Positions 9,042 through 18,682 of a DNA stretch of 64,000 nt are shown one piece after another. This DNA is from Chitinophaga sancti (GTDB lineage: Bacteria > Bacteroidota > Bacteroidia > Chitinophagales > Chitinophagaceae). Within the stretch, counting starts at the first letter, position 1. Each line of letters begins with the position of its first letter. The stretch is taken from assembly GCF_034424315.1 (NCBI RefSeq), contig NZ_CP139972.1:558001-622000 (forward strand), given 5' to 3'. The position numbers and the translations under genes are program-made. The notes under the pieces were generated by a model. That model had not been told where the DNA came from. It ran no database searches and saw only the letters and a program-made list of their open reading frames with translations.

Positions 9042-9509
9042 CTATTTTAGTTTCTTTACCACCTCTTCCAGACGATTGTGCGCCATGTTCAGGCCTTGTT
9101 TGAATGGTAGTTTCAGCATCTGGTCCCGCAGCGCACCAGACCTGTATACGATCTGCATGGTGAGTTTGCTATTGTCTTCATCCAAAGCTTCAAATTCAAG
9201 AAATTCCAGTTGTACATCAAATGGGGCATTGCCCATTTCGAAGGTGCGTGTGATCTTTTTATTTGGTACGAATTCGTGATACACCCCACTGGCAGAGAAT
9301 ACGATATTGCCTTTGTCATCGCTGGTATCGAACTGCCAGCTACCGTATTTCCTGTTTTCCAGTTTTACAACTTTTGTACTCATCCATTGAGCAAGGATCT
9401 CTGCATCTTCATAGGCTTTGAAGAGCAGTGCTACAGGTAGTTCGAACTCCCGGGTGATGGTGAGTTCCTGTTTACCGTTTTCAGCGTGAATTTTAGTCTT
9501 CAGTTCCAT
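9042..9509 (-). CDS. SRPBCC (AHSA1-like) START-fold protein
   Basis: 155 residues. ITREFELPVALLFKAYED and AQWMSTKVVKLE near the start, and GLNMAHNRLEEVVKKLK at the end, are typical of the AHSA1-like branch of the START fold, which makes a hydrophobic ligand cavity. Its start codon overlaps the stop of the ArsR gene (TAATG), so the two are translationally coupled. This ArsR-SRPBCC pairing is common in bacteria, but the ligand is generally unknown. Confidence 0.85.
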   Translation of the reverse strand: MELKTKIHAENGKQELTITREFELPVALLFKAYEDAEILAQWMSTKVVKLENRKYGSWQFDTSDDKGNIVFSASGVYHEFVPNKKITRTFEMGNAPFDVQLEFLEFEALDEDNSKLTMQIVYRSGALRDQMLKLPFKQGLNMAHNRLEEVVKKLK

Positions 9510-9832
9510 TATTTTTTGGGTTTGTAGGCTTTCATAATGTCTTCGAGTTTATTGAACCTGTCATCCCATAGTTTACGGAAGGGTTCAATAAAATCGGCGA
9601 TTTCTTTCATTTTATTTGGATTTAAATGATAGTAAATTTCTCTTCCGTTTTGTTGTTGTTCCAGGAGTTCGCATTCTGTGAGGATAGCAAGGTGTTTGGA
9701 TACTGTAGGACGGGCCGTATTGAAATTGGAGGCTATGGAGCCGGCGGTCATGGCCTGTGAGGCCAGTAGCATGAGGATGGCCCTCCTGGTAGGGTCGGCG
9801 ATGGCCTGGAACACGTCTCTTCTGATAATCAT
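9509..9832 (-). CDS. ArsR-family winged-helix repressor
   Basis: 107 residues. [16 protein letters not shown], the recognition-helix region [15 protein letters not shown] and the wing [12 protein letters not shown] are classic ArsR/SmtB features. There is no cysteine metal site of the CxCxxC type, so this is probably a non-metal-sensing member paired with its SRPBCC neighbour. It is the first gene of the two-gene operon. Two 16-bp direct repeats around its promoter are good candidates for an autoregulatory operator. Confidence 0.88.
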   Translation of the reverse strand: MIIRRDVFQAIADPTRRAILMLLASQAMTAGSIASNFNTARPTVSKHLAILTECELLEQQQNGREIYYHLNPNKMKEIADFIEPFRKLWDDRFNKLEDIMKAYKPKK

Positions 9833-9834
9833 TA

Positions 9835-9881
9835 TGAAGTTATTTGACTACAAATATAAGTGTAGTTATTTAGCTACGCAA
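9835..9881 (-). promoter_or_regulatory. Promoter and direct-repeat operator of the arsR operon
   Basis: On the minus strand TTG (9881-9879), 20 bp, then TATATTTG (9858-9851): a good -33/-7 promoter. Two 16-bp copies, TGAAGTTATTTGACTA (9835-9850) and TGTAGTTATTTAGCTA (9861-9876), match at 13 of 16 positions. One lies between the promoter elements and the other over the expected transcription start. Confidence 0.55.
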
Positions 9882-10079
9882 ATATATTCGGGAATAATTC
9901 CTCCTGAGGCCCGTTCAATAGGTTGTTTTTAATCTGGCGGAAAAATCCGGGGCCTACTTTTAATGATCTTTGTTTTGAAAATCGGCCTAAGTTCAATTTT
10001 CATCATGCATACCTTTATATAAAATGATAATGATCATTCATTATAATTATGGTCTGATGTTTGTCGTTCAAATTTCATT

Positions 10080-11030
10080 ATGAGAAAACCTGGTTTAGCC
10101 ATTTCATTTTGGGCCTTATACACGTTAGCCTTTACCGTTGGCCTCCCGATGATCATTTATTATGCAGGTGGAAATGTTCCTGAAACACCTGAAGAACCCA
10201 CAATTTTTACCTACATTTCGATTGGTCTTGCCATAGTGGGTTGGTTGTTAATCTTTGCTTTTTATGGCCGTTTTTATGTCAGGTCTGTCTTTACTGATAA
10301 GGCGGAGATCTTAAAAGCTGCGGATGAAGGCAGTACCATTGTTGCAAAGATTACCAGCAAAATCCAGGAAGGGATGATGCGAAATATCGCGGTGTTGCAG
10401 CTCAGACTGGCGTTCACAAACTTCTCCGGTACACCTGTGGAAGTGAGTTATCAACTGATGGACAGTAAGCCGCAGGAAAACCGCTATGAAAAGGGAGACA
10501 TCCTGGAACTGAGCGTGGATATGAAGAAGAAAGGCGGGCAGATTGTGCCGAAGGGGATAAAGGTGGCACGTAATCCGTCAATGGTATACCTGTATACCTT
10601 TATATTCCTGGTATTAATTGGCACAGCGGTGTATTTCCCTTTGGTAGAAGACTGGCGTTATTTCGTGCTGCCACATCCATGGACCCTGATCCCCTTAATC
10701 AACCTGGGTGTTGCCATTTTTATCGGATTTATATTGAAAATGATCGTCAATGCCGGTGGCGGTAAGAATGCTGTGCAGATGGTAGTATATGGACTGAAAA
10801 CAACGGGTAACCTCGTTAGTTATCAGCAAACAGGTACATTTATTAATGAGCAGCCGCAGGTGGCTTTCAATATTGAATTTACGGATAAGCAGGGTAAGCA
10901 GCATACCATCCAGACTAAGAAAATCGTGTCCTTGCTGGATGTCCATAAGCTGGGAACGGGTCCGGTAGAGATCATGTATTTGCCTGATGATCCTGGCAGT
11001 ATTGTATTTTATGAAGATTTGAGTATATAA
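10080..11030 (+). CDS. Membrane protein with four predicted helices, DUF3592-like
   Basis: 316 residues. Hydrophobic segments lie at about 6-26, 43-64, 166-186 and 202-222. Between them and at the end are two soluble segments with similar logic, each starting near a V-x-Y/ Y-G motif and containing beta strands. The second ends GTGPVEIMYLPDDPGSIVFYED, which resembles the DUF3592 pattern of a small beta domain on a membrane anchor. Function unknown. It is a single gene closed by a terminator at 11040. Confidence 0.55.
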   Translation: MRKPGLAISFWALYTLAFTVGLPMIIYYAGGNVPETPEEPTIFTYISIGLAIVGWLLIFAFYGRFYVRSVFTDKAEILKAADEGSTIVAKITSKIQEGMMRNIAVLQLRLAFTNFSGTPVEVSYQLMDSKPQENRYEKGDILELSVDMKKKGGQIVPKGIKVARNPSMVYLYTFIFLVLIGTAVYFPLVEDWRYFVLPHPWTLIPLINLGVAIFIGFILKMIVNAGGGKNAVQMVVYGLKTTGNLVSYQQTGTFINEQPQVAFNIEFTDKQGKQHTIQTKKIVSLLDVHKLGTGPVEIMYLPDDPGSIVFYEDLSI

Positions 11031-11039
11031 TTTTAACTG

Positions 11040-11073
11040 CTCCCAGGCTTGATCAGTCTGGGAGTTTTATTTT
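11040..11073 (+). terminator. Terminator after the membrane protein gene
   Basis: CTCCCAG (11040-11046) pairs with CTGGGAG (11058-11064), followed by TTTTATTTT. It begins about 10 bp after the stop codon. Confidence 0.75.
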
Positions 11074-11246
11074 GGCATTTCTGATAATTTTATCACTTTG
11101 TACGTGGCAGCCCGTCTTTTTGTATTTTCTTCTACTTTCTGTCAGCAAAAGCAGTTGATCAATTTAAAGTGCGAGCTTGATTTAAATCCGTCAGCAGTAT
11201 GCTATAGCGCATAAAAAATACTGGAAAAATAAACGAACTTGTGTGT

Positions 11247-12026
11247 ATGTCAAATATTATTACCACATACCTGAGAATCAGGAAGACCAATGACACTCAT
11301 CTCAGCGAGCGTGAAAGGGAACGACTGTTCAGGGCCCTGGTCAATTGGAATGGTGAGTTTGGATCTTATTATGTAAAGGTGGTGAAACGCTACAGGGAGA
11401 AAGAAAAATGCCTGGAGATTCAATTTGGTTCAGGGAAGCAGCATTGGGAAGATCCTGCAGATTACCTGGATGATAAGAGTGAGGTGGAGGTAATAAAGAG
11501 GAGTAGTAATGAAGGTAGTCTTGATAAAATACAATTTTCACGGTATAAGGATGGCGGCGAATTTGAAACGGTTCCCAAACTGTGTACCTATGCGTTTGAT
11601 AGAATTGTGATGCTCGGTGATACAAATTGGTTAGGAGAGGAGGGGATGGAGAGCGTTCAGTCAGGTATGTATACACTGGACGTTTCGGGAACGTATTACA
11701 GTGCAAATTTTAGGGGATTTGTAGATATGCGTGATAATGGAAGCAGTGAGCCTATGTATGATGAGGATTACCCTTATGCGTATTGTGTATTGACAAAGAC
11801 GGAGGAAATACAGTTTACGGCGCCGGATTTTATGGTAGATTTAACGGAGAGTAATTTTTCCAGGATGCCGGATGGAACGAAAATGATCTTTTATTATCAG
11901 GGCAGAGAAGTGGCGGTGATTGCTAAAAATGATGATCAGTTAGAAAGGCGTACTGCTGATTATTGGGATAATTGTGAGGATCTAAAGACCTGGGAGGAAT
12001 CTGATTTTGGCCATGATACAGTGTAA
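11247..12026 (+). CDS. Hypothetical protein, no recognised family
   Basis: 259 residues from the ATG at 11247 (an ATG two codons earlier is also possible). There is no signal peptide or membrane segment. It is acidic and rich in Tyr, Asp and Trp, with beta-prone stretches (KCLEIQFGSG, KMIFYYQGREVAVIAKND). No domain is recognised. It stands alone between AT-rich gaps of 216 and 439 bp and is more AT-rich than its neighbours, which would suit recent acquisition. Confidence 0.55.
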   Translation: MSNIITTYLRIRKTNDTHLSERERERLFRALVNWNGEFGSYYVKVVKRYREKEKCLEIQFGSGKQHWEDPADYLDDKSEVEVIKRSSNEGSLDKIQFSRYKDGGEFETVPKLCTYAFDRIVMLGDTNWLGEEGMESVQSGMYTLDVSGTYYSANFRGFVDMRDNGSSEPMYDEDYPYAYCVLTKTEEIQFTAPDFMVDLTESNFSRMPDGTKMIFYYQGREVAVIAKNDDQLERRTADYWDNCEDLKTWEESDFGHDTV

Positions 12027-12465
12027 CCAGTGGGAGCCACTCAATGAGATTGTTCCTTGCTGATCGGTAATCAGTGCGAATGGAGTTGTCAGTGCATAAC
12101 CATTTCCATAGACCCTGGTTGCTTACGTTTAGTCATAGACACCGATCCGGGTTGTGGTACAAAATAGTCTCGCTAAGAGAGCCGGGTTCATAGTTGTAAT
12201 ATATATTATATATTTTATACCCTGGTTAAATTATAGATCGTGATTTTTTCCCTCCCAACAATCAAATGGAAAGCCTTTTATAATAAAAAAGGATTAATTA
12301 GTTCCTCACAGTTGTGCATCACTTTGCCCTGTAGATCTGTTACCGCAACTAGCCAGAATTACCACCAGGTATGACGATAGTCAGCATTCATGCAAATTTT
12401 CTACCCCATCTTCAAATGTTGCTATTCTGGCAAATGAAATGAAATGAAAAACTAAATTTCGAGTT
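12027..12465. other. 439-bp AT-rich intergenic region
   Basis: No gene recognised. It contains the AT palindrome AATATATATTATATATT (about 12196-12213) and a short GAAAT direct repeat just before the symporter start. It should hold the symporter promoter, but no convincing -33/-7 pair was found. Confidence 0.4.
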
Positions 12466-14145
12466 ATGTTACAATTTGACTGGTTTATAGTGCTCCTGTA
12501 TTTTATATTGGTATCACTATACGGGTATTGGATCTATAAGCGTAAGAAAAAGGCAGAGGCCAGCTCTGCTGACTTTTTCCTGGCTGAAGGATCATTGACA
12601 TGGTGGGCGATCGGGGCTTCTCTCATTGCTTCCAATATTTCTGCTGAGCAGATGACAGGGATGAGTGGTTCTGGTTTCCAACTGGGCCTGGCTATTTCCT
12701 CCTATGAATGGATGGCGGCGCTGACCCTTATTATAGTGGCGGTATTCTTTATGCCGGTGTACCTGAAGAACAAGATCTTTACGATGCCGCAATTCCTGCA
12801 CCAGCGGTATAATAGCAAAGTGGCTATTATCATGGCGGTGTTCTGGTTATTGCTTTATATAGTTGTAAACCTGTTATCAATTTTATACCTGGGTGCAGTT
12901 GCTATTTCCGGTATTACGGGATGGGACTTCACGCTTTGTGTTTTCCTGCTGGCTATATTTTCAGTGTTTATTGCGCTGGGGGGTATGAAGGTGGTAGGAT
13001 ATACTTCCGCTATACAGGTGTTTTTCCTGGTAGTGAGCGGCTTTATAGCCCTGTATATTTCGCTTAATATGATTGGTGGCGATGGTGGTATGGTTAAGGG
13101 CTTTACCATTTTACACGGGGAGGCACAGGACCATTTCCACATGATATTCGATAAGAAAAGTCCGTTTTTTGCCGACCTGCCGGGCATCAGTGTATTGCTG
13201 GGAGGTATGTGGATTGCGAACCTGAACTATTGGGGATGTAACCAGTATATTACACAACGTGCGCTGGGAGCTAGTTTGCCTGTGGCCAGGAAAGGCCTGC
13301 TGTTTGCTGCCTTCCTGAAAATGTTGATGCCTGTGATCATTGTTATTCCTGGTATAGCTATATATTACCTGTATCAGCATAATATGATTGACAATTCCCT
13401 GATCAATATTACCAAAGACGGACAGGTGATTGCGGACAGCAACAAAGCTTACCCAGCCTTGCTGAAACTGTTGCCTGGAGGGGTGAAAGGAGTTACAGTA
13501 GCTGCCTTCGCTGCTACGGTGATCGCTTCACTGGCTGCAAAGGTGAATAGTATCAGTACCATCTTTACGCTGGATATTTATAAGAAAGTATACAATCCTG
13601 AAGCCAGCGAACAAAAACTGGTGAACATCGGAAAGATAGCAATCATCGTATCTACCATCATTGGTATCCTGCTTACAATGAAACTGGGCGATATGCTGAT
13701 GGGTGAAGGTAAACAGGGATTCCAGTACATCCAGGAATATACAGGCTTTGTGTCACCGGGTATCTTTGCCATGTTCCTGCTTGGATTTTTCTGGAAGAAA
13801 AGTACTTCCAATGCAGCGCTGTTTGCGACCATTGGTGGGTTTATTTTCTCCGTTATCCTCAAGTTCCTGCCTGGCATGATCAACCTTGAAGCATTATATA
13901 CTATTGGGTTTGCAGTGCCTGATGTACATGGTGTGTACCAGATACCTTTCCTGGATAGAATGACGATGGTGTTTATCCTTTGCGTGATAGGTATGGTGGT
14001 TATCAGTCTTATCGAAAACAAAAGAGGTGTTCAGGCAAACGGCCTGGTGATCGATGCCAAGATGTTCAAAACATCTACAGGTTTTGCTGTGGGTTCACTG
14101 ATCATCATTGGTCTGCTGGTAGCGTTATATATGGCTTTCTGGTAG
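12466..14145 (+). CDS. Sodium/solute symporter (SSS family, SGLT-like)
   Basis: 559 residues with about 13-14 membrane helices. WWAIGASLIASNISAEQMTG (about 45-65) is the conserved second helix of the sodium/sugar branch. LGGMWIANLNYWGCNQYITQR (about 245-265) is the SGLT-type helix with the NxxYWxxNQ motif. AAFAATVIASLAAKVNSIST (about 346-365) matches the sodium-site helix. Predicted sodium-driven import of a sugar or related solute across the inner membrane; the substrate is not deducible. A strong terminator follows directly. Confidence 0.9.
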   Translation: MLQFDWFIVLLYFILVSLYGYWIYKRKKKAEASSADFFLAEGSLTWWAIGASLIASNISAEQMTGMSGSGFQLGLAISSYEWMAALTLIIVAVFFMPVYLKNKIFTMPQFLHQRYNSKVAIIMAVFWLLLYIVVNLLSILYLGAVAISGITGWDFTLCVFLLAIFSVFIALGGMKVVGYTSAIQVFFLVVSGFIALYISLNMIGGDGGMVKGFTILHGEAQDHFHMIFDKKSPFFADLPGISVLLGGMWIANLNYWGCNQYITQRALGASLPVARKGLLFAAFLKMLMPVIIVIPGIAIYYLYQHNMIDNSLINITKDGQVIADSNKAYPALLKLLPGGVKGVTVAAFAATVIASLAAKVNSISTIFTLDIYKKVYNPEASEQKLVNIGKIAIIVSTIIGILLTMKLGDMLMGEGKQGFQYIQEYTGFVSPGIFAMFLLGFFWKKSTSNAALFATIGGFIFSVILKFLPGMINLEALYTIGFAVPDVHGVYQIPFLDRMTMVFILCVIGMVVISLIENKRGVQANGLVIDAKMFKTSTGFAVGSLIIIGLLVALYMAFW

Positions 14146-14170
14146 TAGATTCTTTTGGCAAATGAAATTG

Positions 14171-14205
14171 ATATCCCAAACCAGAATGGTTTGGGATATT
14201 TTTTT
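14171..14205 (+). terminator. Strong terminator of the symporter gene
   Basis: A 13-bp perfect stem (14171-14183 with 14187-14199, loop GAA) followed by six Ts, 26 bp after the stop codon. Confidence 0.9.
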
Positions 14206-14698
14206 AGAAGGAAAATTACTGATAAACAAATAGATATAAATCTTCTTGGTATCTCCGGCTGTTAATATGTTATTGTTCCCTACTGAAATTATTATCTAAT
14301 ATCGTTTCAAATGAGCTAATAGAACTCGGTGTCCATATTGTGCTGACTGACAACATGAATGCCCTTGTAATCTTAATATGAAGCTCATTACATCGGAAGT
14401 CTCCTCTATTGGCACCGGGAATTATGCTGCATTCTGGGTGCTGGAGAGAATGTCCAATAATATATTACCAGGTGACCTTGCTTGCATATCCGGTTCCGGA
14501 GCTGATTATAAGTGTCAATAACCAGATAATATCAGGTTCATTGCAAAAATAGATCTAATTGTTTTTCATAGGGTGTAATGAATGAAGTGGGAATTTTAAT
14601 ACAGAGCTGCAATCTGCAAAGACCTATTATTCTTAGAAATTGTATATAATTCCTTAATTTTGTTTAACTTAATATACCCACATTTAATTATTCCCTTT
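14206..14698. other. AT-rich intergenic region with a possible gene remnant
   Basis: About 490 bp with no intact gene. A 47-codon frame (14378-14521, plus strand) contains VLERMSNNILPGDLACISGSGA. This resembles the end of a thiolase-fold condensing enzyme (the xxPGDxxxxxxxGxG pattern of KAS III C-termini). It has an in-frame stop upstream and no continuation, so at best it is a fragment. Nothing else is recognised. Confidence 0.3.
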
Positions 14699-17600
14699 AT
14701 GCATCCCTTCTTCAGGATTTTGATCTTGTTTTGTTCCCTCTTTCATATTACGCAGACAAGGGCAGATACGTTTATTGTTACCTCTAATGCAAATTCAGGG
14801 GCAGGAACTTTACGTGAGGCTATTGGTAAGGCCAATGCAAACGGAACTGCTACCATAGATTATATTCTGTTTAATCTGCCGGGAACTACTATGGATAACC
14901 GGACAATTAGAATTGCGGAAGAATTACCTGCACTTAGTTCCAATATAGAGATAGATGGTACTACACAGCCGGGAACAGCTTTTGGTGTGAGTAGTGCAAA
15001 AGTGCGGTTATTAAAAGAGTCTTTTATAGAAACCGGTGGATTTTATAATATACTTACCATCAAAAGTGCAGATCACGTAAACATCTATGGACTAAACCTT
15101 GAATTCCAGGGGAATGCCAATGGTGCGTATTGTATATCTATTTTTAAAAGCACTAATATAGTTATAGGTGCTGCGGGAAAAGGAAATGTACTGAATGCGG
15201 CAGATGGGCTTATCAGTAGTGATGTACAGCAAGAATTTGCAAACAGCACAGGGATCCGTATAGCCTATAATTTTCTGGGGATATTACCAGATGGGGTAAC
15301 GAGGGTTAGTTACCCTTACTCTACACCAGACATTATTCTATGGGGTGCTGGTGATGTTGAAATAGATCATAACGTCATGTGTACCGATGTGCGGATAGAA
15401 GAATATTATGTTGCACTGGTGCCTGCAGATAAGCGTAATTATAAAATACATGATAATATAGGAGGGGGTGATTATACCGCCAGTTCAGTTATTGGTTATG
15501 CCTCATTTAGTATGAATATTTATCCGCAGATAACAGCCACTGGTTATAATGACTATAATATTGAAGTGAAGAATAACCAAATACTTCAGGGTTCCTTTTT
15601 ACTGGGTGGTGGTTATGGCCATATTCTGATGCAGGGAAACAAAGTAAATACAGACCGAACAGGTACTACAAGAATAGGTAACGGAGGAGGAATAGAATTA
15701 TACAGAAATATAAAGGGCTTGGTTGGGGGAGATCTGGAAAGTGAAAAGAATTATATCTCCGGTGGTGGAATATCCTGTCCCTATGATGATCATATAACAA
15801 TTAAGAAAAATAGTATTTTCTGTAATGACGGAAGGGGAATCAGTTCAAAAGAAACTGTTTTCATTACTTCTTATACAGGGACAATTGTATCCGGAACCAG
15901 TGAGCCCGATGCTGTAATAGAAGTATTTGAAGCAAATAAATGTTCTGCCGGTTCAGAGTGCCAGGGGAAGGTCTATTTGGGAAGTACTGTTGCTGATGCA
16001 AATGGGAAATGGTCATACATGGGTACTTTCCCGGGAGAGGTCGTGGCTACGGCTACAAATAAACAAGGGTCCACCTCAGAATTCACAAGGGCTGCCATAG
16101 ATATTGGTCTGATGAATATTACACATGTGCTGTGTGGTAAACCCGGAAGTATTAAAGGAATTAAAGTAACCGGTGCCGCTTCCGTAAGATGGGAGGATGA
16201 GGCAGGAAATATAGTGGGAAATACTGCTGAACTAACCGATGTACTACCGGGTAAATATGTTCTGAGGGCGAGTATCAGTAACGACCTGCTATCTGAATGT
16301 TCTGCAGCATCGTTTCCTATTACAATTCTCGATATAGTGCCTAAAATTACTACAGAGCAAGTGAAAATTGTAATGCCCTGTAATGATAGTAATGGATCTA
16401 TCTCCAATATGACAGACCACGTCAATGCATTTACGACTGTTTACAAATGGCTGAATGAAAAGGATGAGGTGGTAGGTAACTACGCAAGTCTGACAAATGT
16501 GCCTGCCGGAACTTACAGGCTATTCGCCTATTGTACCGATGATTGTTTTGCAGTGTCTGACCCCATCGTGCTGAATAATCAGCCGCCTCCAACTATTAAT
16601 GTGAGCGCAATGGTTGTTATGGCAGCTACCTGTCAGAATAATAATGGTGCTATCACTGGAATCAGTGTAACAGGTAAAACACCTTATACGTTCAGGTGGT
16701 TAAATGATCTGTCGGATGTTGCGGGTAACCAGTTAAACCTGTTAAATATCGCTCCGGGCAATTACCAGCTTGAATTAACGGATAATTCAGGATGTAGGTC
16801 TGTTACGGCTGCCCCAGTGAATGTTGTGGGTACAGGCTCTATCAGTCTTGATGCGACAAATATAGTTATTACTCCTTCAGGCTGTAAAACAATGCTGGGG
16901 TCCGTAAAGGGTTTATTACTTAACGGTGCAGATAATTATACATGGCGTAATGAAGGAGGAGATGTGGTTGGCAACACTGTGGACCTCTGTAATGTAGTGG
17001 CGGGTACTTATCAGCTGACAGCTACTAATCATCTTTCGTGTAGCGTGCAATCCCTGTGGTATACTATAGAAACCGCACCACCTGTAAACTGGTCAGTAAA
17101 TGAAGATGTACATTTCCCCTCTTGTAATGAGTCTGACGGGGAAATATTAATTAATAGCATACAGGGTGGTACAGTTAAAACGTTGAGGTGGACCAGCAAT
17201 AATGTGGACATACCGGGAGATGGTAATAATATAATAAATATAGGCCCGGGACAATATGCATTATATATTACTGATCAAAATAATTGTGAGCAACTGGTGT
17301 ATACAACAGATATTCCCCGGCGTACTGCCCCTTCGTTAACAAGTGTGCCTTCGATTACTGACGAAACCTGTGGCAAAGGGAATGGAAGTATAGCGGCTCC
17401 CGCTATTAATGGAGAATCACCTTTTGTTTATCGCTGGTCGGATTACGATGGACTTACATTAGGAACAGCTAATGTTCTGGCAGCGTTAAAGAAAGGGCAG
17501 TTCTTTTTAGAAGTAACTGATAAATATGGTTGTAAAGTGAATACAGGGGCTTATGAAGTAAACAATGTAACGGCCGATATTGATTCCCCGGCCGATATAT

Positions 17601-18091
17601 CTCTTGTGATAGGTAAAGGTCAATCTCCGGAAATAAAATTCACTTATACTTCTCCTGCTATATTTTCACTTTATGCGGATGCAAACTTGATGATGAAATT
17701 ATATGAGAATCAATCAGGGGCATTTATGTTGCCGCCACTATTCACAGATACAAAATATTACCTCACAGCCTCGGTAGACATATGTATCAGTAAATCCGCA
17801 ATCGCATATGTTAAAGTAGTGGATAAAACCGATGTATATGTACCCTCCGCATTCTCACCAAATGGCGACGGTCAGAATGATCTGTTCCGTCCCAAATATG
17901 TAAATATTGCATCGATTGATTATTTTAAAGTATATAACCGCTGGGGAACTGAAACGTTTTCTTCCAACTCTCTAAGTGCAGCATGGGATGGCTCCGGGAT
18001 GCCTGCAGGTACGTATGTTTATATCATTAGTGGTAAAGATCTTTTAGGTAAAGCGTTTGTTAAGCAGGGAAGTGTATTACTGATTAAATGA
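14699..18091 (+). CDS. Large secreted beta-helix/SprB-repeat protein with T9SS type B sorting domain
   Basis: 1130 residues from the ATG at 14699, which begins a signal peptide (HPFFRILILFCSLFHI, cleavage near TRA-DTF); a TTG at 14660 would bury it. Residues about 22-50 carry the AGTLREAIGKAN motif that starts many surface beta-helices. A right-handed beta-helix follows to about residue 390, then a short beta-sandwich. From about 470 to 960 come six divergent modules of 75-95 residues with an R/K-W...VGN...L.NV..G.Y.L pattern, like SprB repeats of gliding adhesins. The last 90 residues (VYVPSAFSPNGDGQNDLFRP ... YNRWG ... GTYVYIISGKD) are the gliding-motility-associated type B sorting tail. 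Probable T9SS-exported surface adhesin; ligand unknown. Confidence 0.85.
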   Translation: MHPFFRILILFCSLFHITQTRADTFIVTSNANSGAGTLREAIGKANANGTATIDYILFNLPGTTMDNRTIRIAEELPALSSNIEIDGTTQPGTAFGVSSAKVRLLKESFIETGGFYNILTIKSADHVNIYGLNLEFQGNANGAYCISIFKSTNIVIGAAGKGNVLNAADGLISSDVQQEFANSTGIRIAYNFLGILPDGVTRVSYPYSTPDIILWGAGDVEIDHNVMCTDVRIEEYYVALVPADKRNYKIHDNIGGGDYTASSVIGYASFSMNIYPQITATGYNDYNIEVKNNQILQGSFLLGGGYGHILMQGNKVNTDRTGTTRIGNGGGIELYRNIKGLVGGDLESEKNYISGGGISCPYDDHITIKKNSIFCNDGRGISSKETVFITSYTGTIVSGTSEPDAVIEVFEANKCSAGSECQGKVYLGSTVADANGKWSYMGTFPGEVVATATNKQGSTSEFTRAAIDIGLMNITHVLCGKPGSIKGIKVTGAASVRWEDEAGNIVGNTAELTDVLPGKYVLRASISNDLLSECSAASFPITILDIVPKITTEQVKIVMPCNDSNGSISNMTDHVNAFTTVYKWLNEKDEVVGNYASLTNVPAGTYRLFAYCTDDCFAVSDPIVLNNQPPPTINVSAMVVMAATCQNNNGAITGISVTGKTPYTFRWLNDLSDVAGNQLNLLNIAPGNYQLELTDNSGCRSVTAAPVNVVGTGSISLDATNIVITPSGCKTMLGSVKGLLLNGADNYTWRNEGGDVVGNTVDLCNVVAGTYQLTATNHLSCSVQSLWYTIETAPPVNWSVNEDVHFPSCNESDGEILINSIQGGTVKTLRWTSNNVDIPGDGNNIINIGPGQYALYITDQNNCEQLVYTTDIPRRTAPSLTSVPSITDETCGKGNGSIAAPAINGESPFVYRWSDYDGLTLGTANVLAALKKGQFFLEVTDKYGCKVNTGAYEVNNVTADIDSPADISLVIGKGQSPEIKFTYTSPAIFSLYADANLMMKLYENQSGAFMLPPLFTDTKYYLTASVDICISKSAIAYVKVVDKTDVYVPSAFSPNGDGQNDLFRPKYVNIASIDYFKVYNRWGTETFSSNSLSAAWDGSGMPAGTYVYIISGKDLLGKAFVKQGSVLLIK

Positions 18092-18630
18092 TTTTTAAAT
18101 TGTTAAAAAATATTTGCTTTTATTGCCAGACAATATCACATCAGTATTGGTGGTAAACATTTCCGATTGGACTTATTATTTTATCATTGCATGCTAAAAT
18201 GTTTTGTCCTTATTGATTAAAAAAGAGGTAAGATCCATCATATTGATGTGCGCCAAATGAACTTATATCTTAATTATTAAGAAAGAGGATGCGACTGAGG
18301 GCGATAATGAACCAGTTGGAATATTACTATTAAAAAGAGACTGCGAACATACTGTAGCGTTCATTTAAGATAATTATAACGGATTACTGATATAGTAACT
18401 CAGCTAGAACAAAACCTGCGCATTTGAGTTATCTGGTAATAAGACATTAGAAATTGTATAAAAAATTAAAAGAAGGATGTGGTTCAAAACCGGCACTGTC
18501 TATTCAAATACCCACTAAGAATCGAACCTTGCTAACAATTGATAATGAAGATAATATGAGAAATCACCAGAAGAAAAAACGCTCCAAGTCTTAGAACTTG
18601 ATCCGTAGTCAGGCTGCTGTGGAGAATTCC
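18092..18630. other. AT-rich non-coding stretch downstream of tRNA-Lys
   Basis: About 540 bp with no ORF of interest. Near its right end (18581-18601) is an 18-of-21 copy of the left arm of the tRNA terminator, followed by TGATCCGTAGTCAGG (18599-18613). Read on the minus strand that looks like a worn tRNA 3' end. The region lies on the 3' side of the tRNA, where integrating elements usually insert. Confidence 0.4.
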
Positions 18631-18670
18631 TTAAAATAGAAAAGCTCCAAGTCCTTGAACCTGAAGCTTT
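18631..18670 (-). terminator. Terminator of tRNA-Lys
   Basis: On the minus strand a 13-bp stem with some G-U pairs (18670-18658 with 18653-18641, loop CAAG) followed by TTCTATTTT, 13 bp after the tRNA 3' end. A second, shorter hairpin followed by GCGTTTTTT lies about 63 bp further on (18581-18601). Confidence 0.65.
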
Positions 18671-18682
18671 CTAATTTCTCTG

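Noticed and set aside
18495..18545. A GAATCGAACC T-loop-like string suggesting a second tRNA
   Set aside because: The T stem has a mismatch and no acceptor, D or anticodon arms can be built around it.
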